From an uncultured Clostridia bacterium (GTDB taxonomy: Bacteria; Bacillota; Clostridia; Oscillospirales; Acutalibacteraceae), in assembly GCA_937888485.1 (NCBI GenBank), contig CALAQQ010000112.1:1-6939 (forward strand): DNA of 6,939 nt. Reading direction: 5' to 3'. Shown here piece after piece: positions 5,598-6,939 of this stretch. The notes under the pieces were generated by a model. The model saw only the letters and a program-made list of their open reading frames with translations. It ran no database searches and had not been told where the DNA came from. A program made the translations under genes and the position numbers. Position 1 is the stretch's first letter. Each line of letters begins with the position of its first letter.

Positions 5598-6939
5598 ATG
5601 ATAACATTTGGTCAGGGTTCAGTCGAAAACAAAATCATGGAGGTTACTCAGCGTATTATTTCGCTTCGCCTTGATATGGGTCTTACTCAGGCTGAAATGG
5701 CAAGCAAAATCGGTCTGAGCGAGGAAGAGTATTGCTTCTATGAATCCGGAAACAAGGATTTCAGTTTCACATTTATTTATAAAATTGCTCAAGTTTGTGG
5801 TGTTGAAATCACCGATATCATGGAGGGTTCAAGCCCCGGTCTTACCGAATATACCCTCACAAGAAAAGGTGAAGGAATGCCCATTACAAGAAGAGAGGGC
5901 TTTGTTTATAACAGACTTGCTCCCTTCTTCAAGAATAAGATTGCAGAGCCTTTCAGAGTTGTTATTCCTTATTCTGAAGAAGCGCTCAATCCTCCCTATC
6001 ATTGTGTAAGCCATGAGGGTCAGGAAATCAATATAGTCACCAAAGGTACTCTTAAAATGATTATCGGTGACAGAACGGAAACTCTCAATGAGGGTGACTG
6101 CATTTATTTTGATTCATCTGTTCCCCATGATGAAATTGCAGTCGGCGGTAAGGAATGCGAATTCTATGCTATCGTTATTTCTCCCGACGGTTCATCCGAA
6201 ATGAGCGAATACGTTGAGGAAATCAAAACTCCCAGCACAACAAATGTAGATCTTGCCAATCTTCAAAATCCTGTTTATGCTAAATTTATTGAAACAACTC
6301 TTGATGAAAATGGTGTTCTTAACGGAATTAAATTCAAGAATGATGATAAATTTAACTTTGCATTTGACGTTGTAGATGAGCTTGCAAAAAAATCACCCGA
6401 TAAAACAGCAATGCTCCATGTTGAAAATGACGGAACAGAAAGACGTTTTACTTTTGCTGATATGAGCCGCCATTCAAACATGACTGCTAACTATTTCAAG
6501 TCGCTCGGAATCAAGAAGGGTGACAGAGTTATGCTTGTTCTCAAGCGTCATTATCAGTTCTGGTTCTCGATTCTTGCTCTTCATAAGATTGGAGCAATCG
6601 TTGTTCCCGCAACCAATCAGCTTGTTGAACATGACTTTGAATATCGCTTCAACGCAGGTCAGATCAGTGCTATCGTTTGTACAGCAGACGGTGATGTTGC
6701 TCATCAGGTTGAACTTGCAGCTGAAAAATGTGATGTTCTTAAAACAAAAATCATTGCTCACGGTGAACGTGAAGGCTGGCACACCTTTGACAAAGAATAC
6801 TGCCAGTTCAGCGATATATTCGAAAGACCTTCACCCGAAGAAGGTGCATTCGGCTATGACCCCATGCTTATGTTCTTCACCTCGGGCACAACAGGATATC
6901 CCAAAATCGCAATGCACAGCCACAGATATCCTCTCGGAC
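5598..6939 (+). CDS. XRE-cupin-acyl-CoA synthetase fusion (AMP-forming, MACS-like), 3' end outside window
   Basis: At least 447 residues form one frame without a stop, running off the right edge. Residues about 12-77 are an XRE helix-turn-helix domain (MGLTQAEMASKIGLS at 27-41, YESGN at 48-52). Residues about 115-195 are a cupin: H135, H139 and E143 in the HEGQE context, then G150, and GDCIYFDSSVPH (166-177). From about 240 it is an adenylate-forming enzyme: FNFAFDVVDELA (252-263), LGIKKGDRVML (303-313), LHKIGAIVVPATN (328-340), and the ATP-binding loop FFTSGTTGYPK (426-436). These segments, and HSHRYPLG (440-447), resemble the medium-chain acyl-CoA synthetase group, such as the archaeal enzyme of Methanosarcina acetivorans, as I remember it. 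The reaction would be fatty acid + ATP + CoA to acyl-CoA + AMP + PPi. AAAGGAG (5584-5590) lies 7 nt before the ATG. Control by the isoleucine-type T-box suggests a branched-chain acid substrate such as 2-methylbutyrate (inference). The C-terminal lid domain and catalytic lysine are not visible. Confidence 0.92.
   Translation, partial: MITFGQGSVENKIMEVTQRIISLRLDMGLTQAEMASKIGLSEEEYCFYESGNKDFSFTFIYKIAQVCGVEITDIMEGSSPGLTEYTLTRKGEGMPITRREGFVYNRLAPFFKNKIAEPFRVVIPYSEEALNPPYHCVSHEGQEINIVTKGTLKMIIGDRTETLNEGDCIYFDSSVPHDEIAVGGKECEFYAIVISPDGSSEMSEYVEEIKTPSTTNVDLANLQNPVYAKFIETTLDENGVLNGIKFKNDDKFNFAFDVVDELAKKSPDKTAMLHVENDGTERRFTFADMSRHSNMTANYFKSLGIKKGDRVMLVLKRHYQFWFSILALHKIGAIVVPATNQLVEHDFEYRFNAGQISAIVCTADGDVAHQVELAAEKCDVLKTKIIAHGEREGWHTFDKEYCQFSDIFERPSPEEGAFGYDPMLMFFTSGTTGYPKIAMHSHRYPLG

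Noticed and set aside
5740..6009. Open frame in another frame within the XRE-cupin region
   Set aside because: It overlaps the clearly homologous XRE-cupin coding frame, has no domain signature and no ribosome binding site.
5598..6240. Separate XRE-cupin regulator gene ending before the synthetase
   Set aside because: Codon-by-codon reading shows no stop and no internal start with a ribosome binding site between the cupin and synthetase parts.
6474..6782. Minus-strand open frame of about 100 codons
   Set aside because: It is antisense to the conserved synthetase domain, low-complexity, and lacks a supporting start region.
1..6939. CRISPR array, tRNA, rRNA, insertion sequence or phage genes
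   Set aside because: No regularly spaced direct repeats, tRNA-like cloverleaf, rRNA segments, transposase motifs or terminal repeats were seen on either strand.

Overview
The window looks like a chromosomal piece of a low-to-moderate-GC Firmicute, most likely a gut or rumen member of the Oscillospiraceae/Ruminococcaceae. The grounds are A+T-rich codons, strong GGAGG-type ribosome binding sites 7-8 nt before ATG, sigma-A promoters, a typical T-box leader, and a lipoprotein of a kind I associate with these clostridia. Genus-level placement is inference.

Layout. At the left edge (1-96) there is a small dyad of unknown role, then a strong, probably bidirectional terminator. A minus-strand gene (97-1737) encodes a parallel beta-helix glycoside hydrolase-like protein (GH28/GH49-like) with a hydrophobic N-terminus. 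An intergenic region of about 160 bp (1738-1898) carries divergent promoters separated by an A+T-rich dyad. To the right on the plus strand are a lipoprotein of unknown function (1899-2759) and, 70 bp later, an 809-residue protein of the GH38 alpha-mannosidase superfamily with no signal peptide (2830-5259). These two may share one transcript. Together these three genes suggest glycan or oligosaccharide handling, with the beta-helix protein and lipoprotein outside the membrane and the GH38-like enzyme inside. The substrate cannot be read from the sequence.

The most interesting part is the right third. Six bases after the GH38-like stop codon a new promoter starts (5266-5294). It drives a T-box riboswitch (about 5301-5571). 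All hallmarks are visible: a kink-turn-like AUGA, the distal stem I loop, a specifier loop whose spacing points to AUC (isoleucine), the UGGUACC bulge, and mutually exclusive antiterminator and terminator helices. The gene it controls (5598 to beyond the right edge) is one uninterrupted frame that joins an XRE helix-turn-helix domain, a cupin domain and an AMP-forming acyl-CoA synthetase resembling the medium-chain (MACS) group.

Taken together, I infer a system in which shortage of charged tRNA-Ile switches on an acyl-CoA synthetase that may activate 2-methylbutyrate. This would feed isoleucine synthesis by reductive carboxylation, a route known in rumen and anaerobic bacteria that use branched-chain volatile fatty acids. 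The fused XRE-cupin module would add a second layer of ligand sensing. The RNA element and domain order are directly visible; the substrate and pathway are hypotheses.
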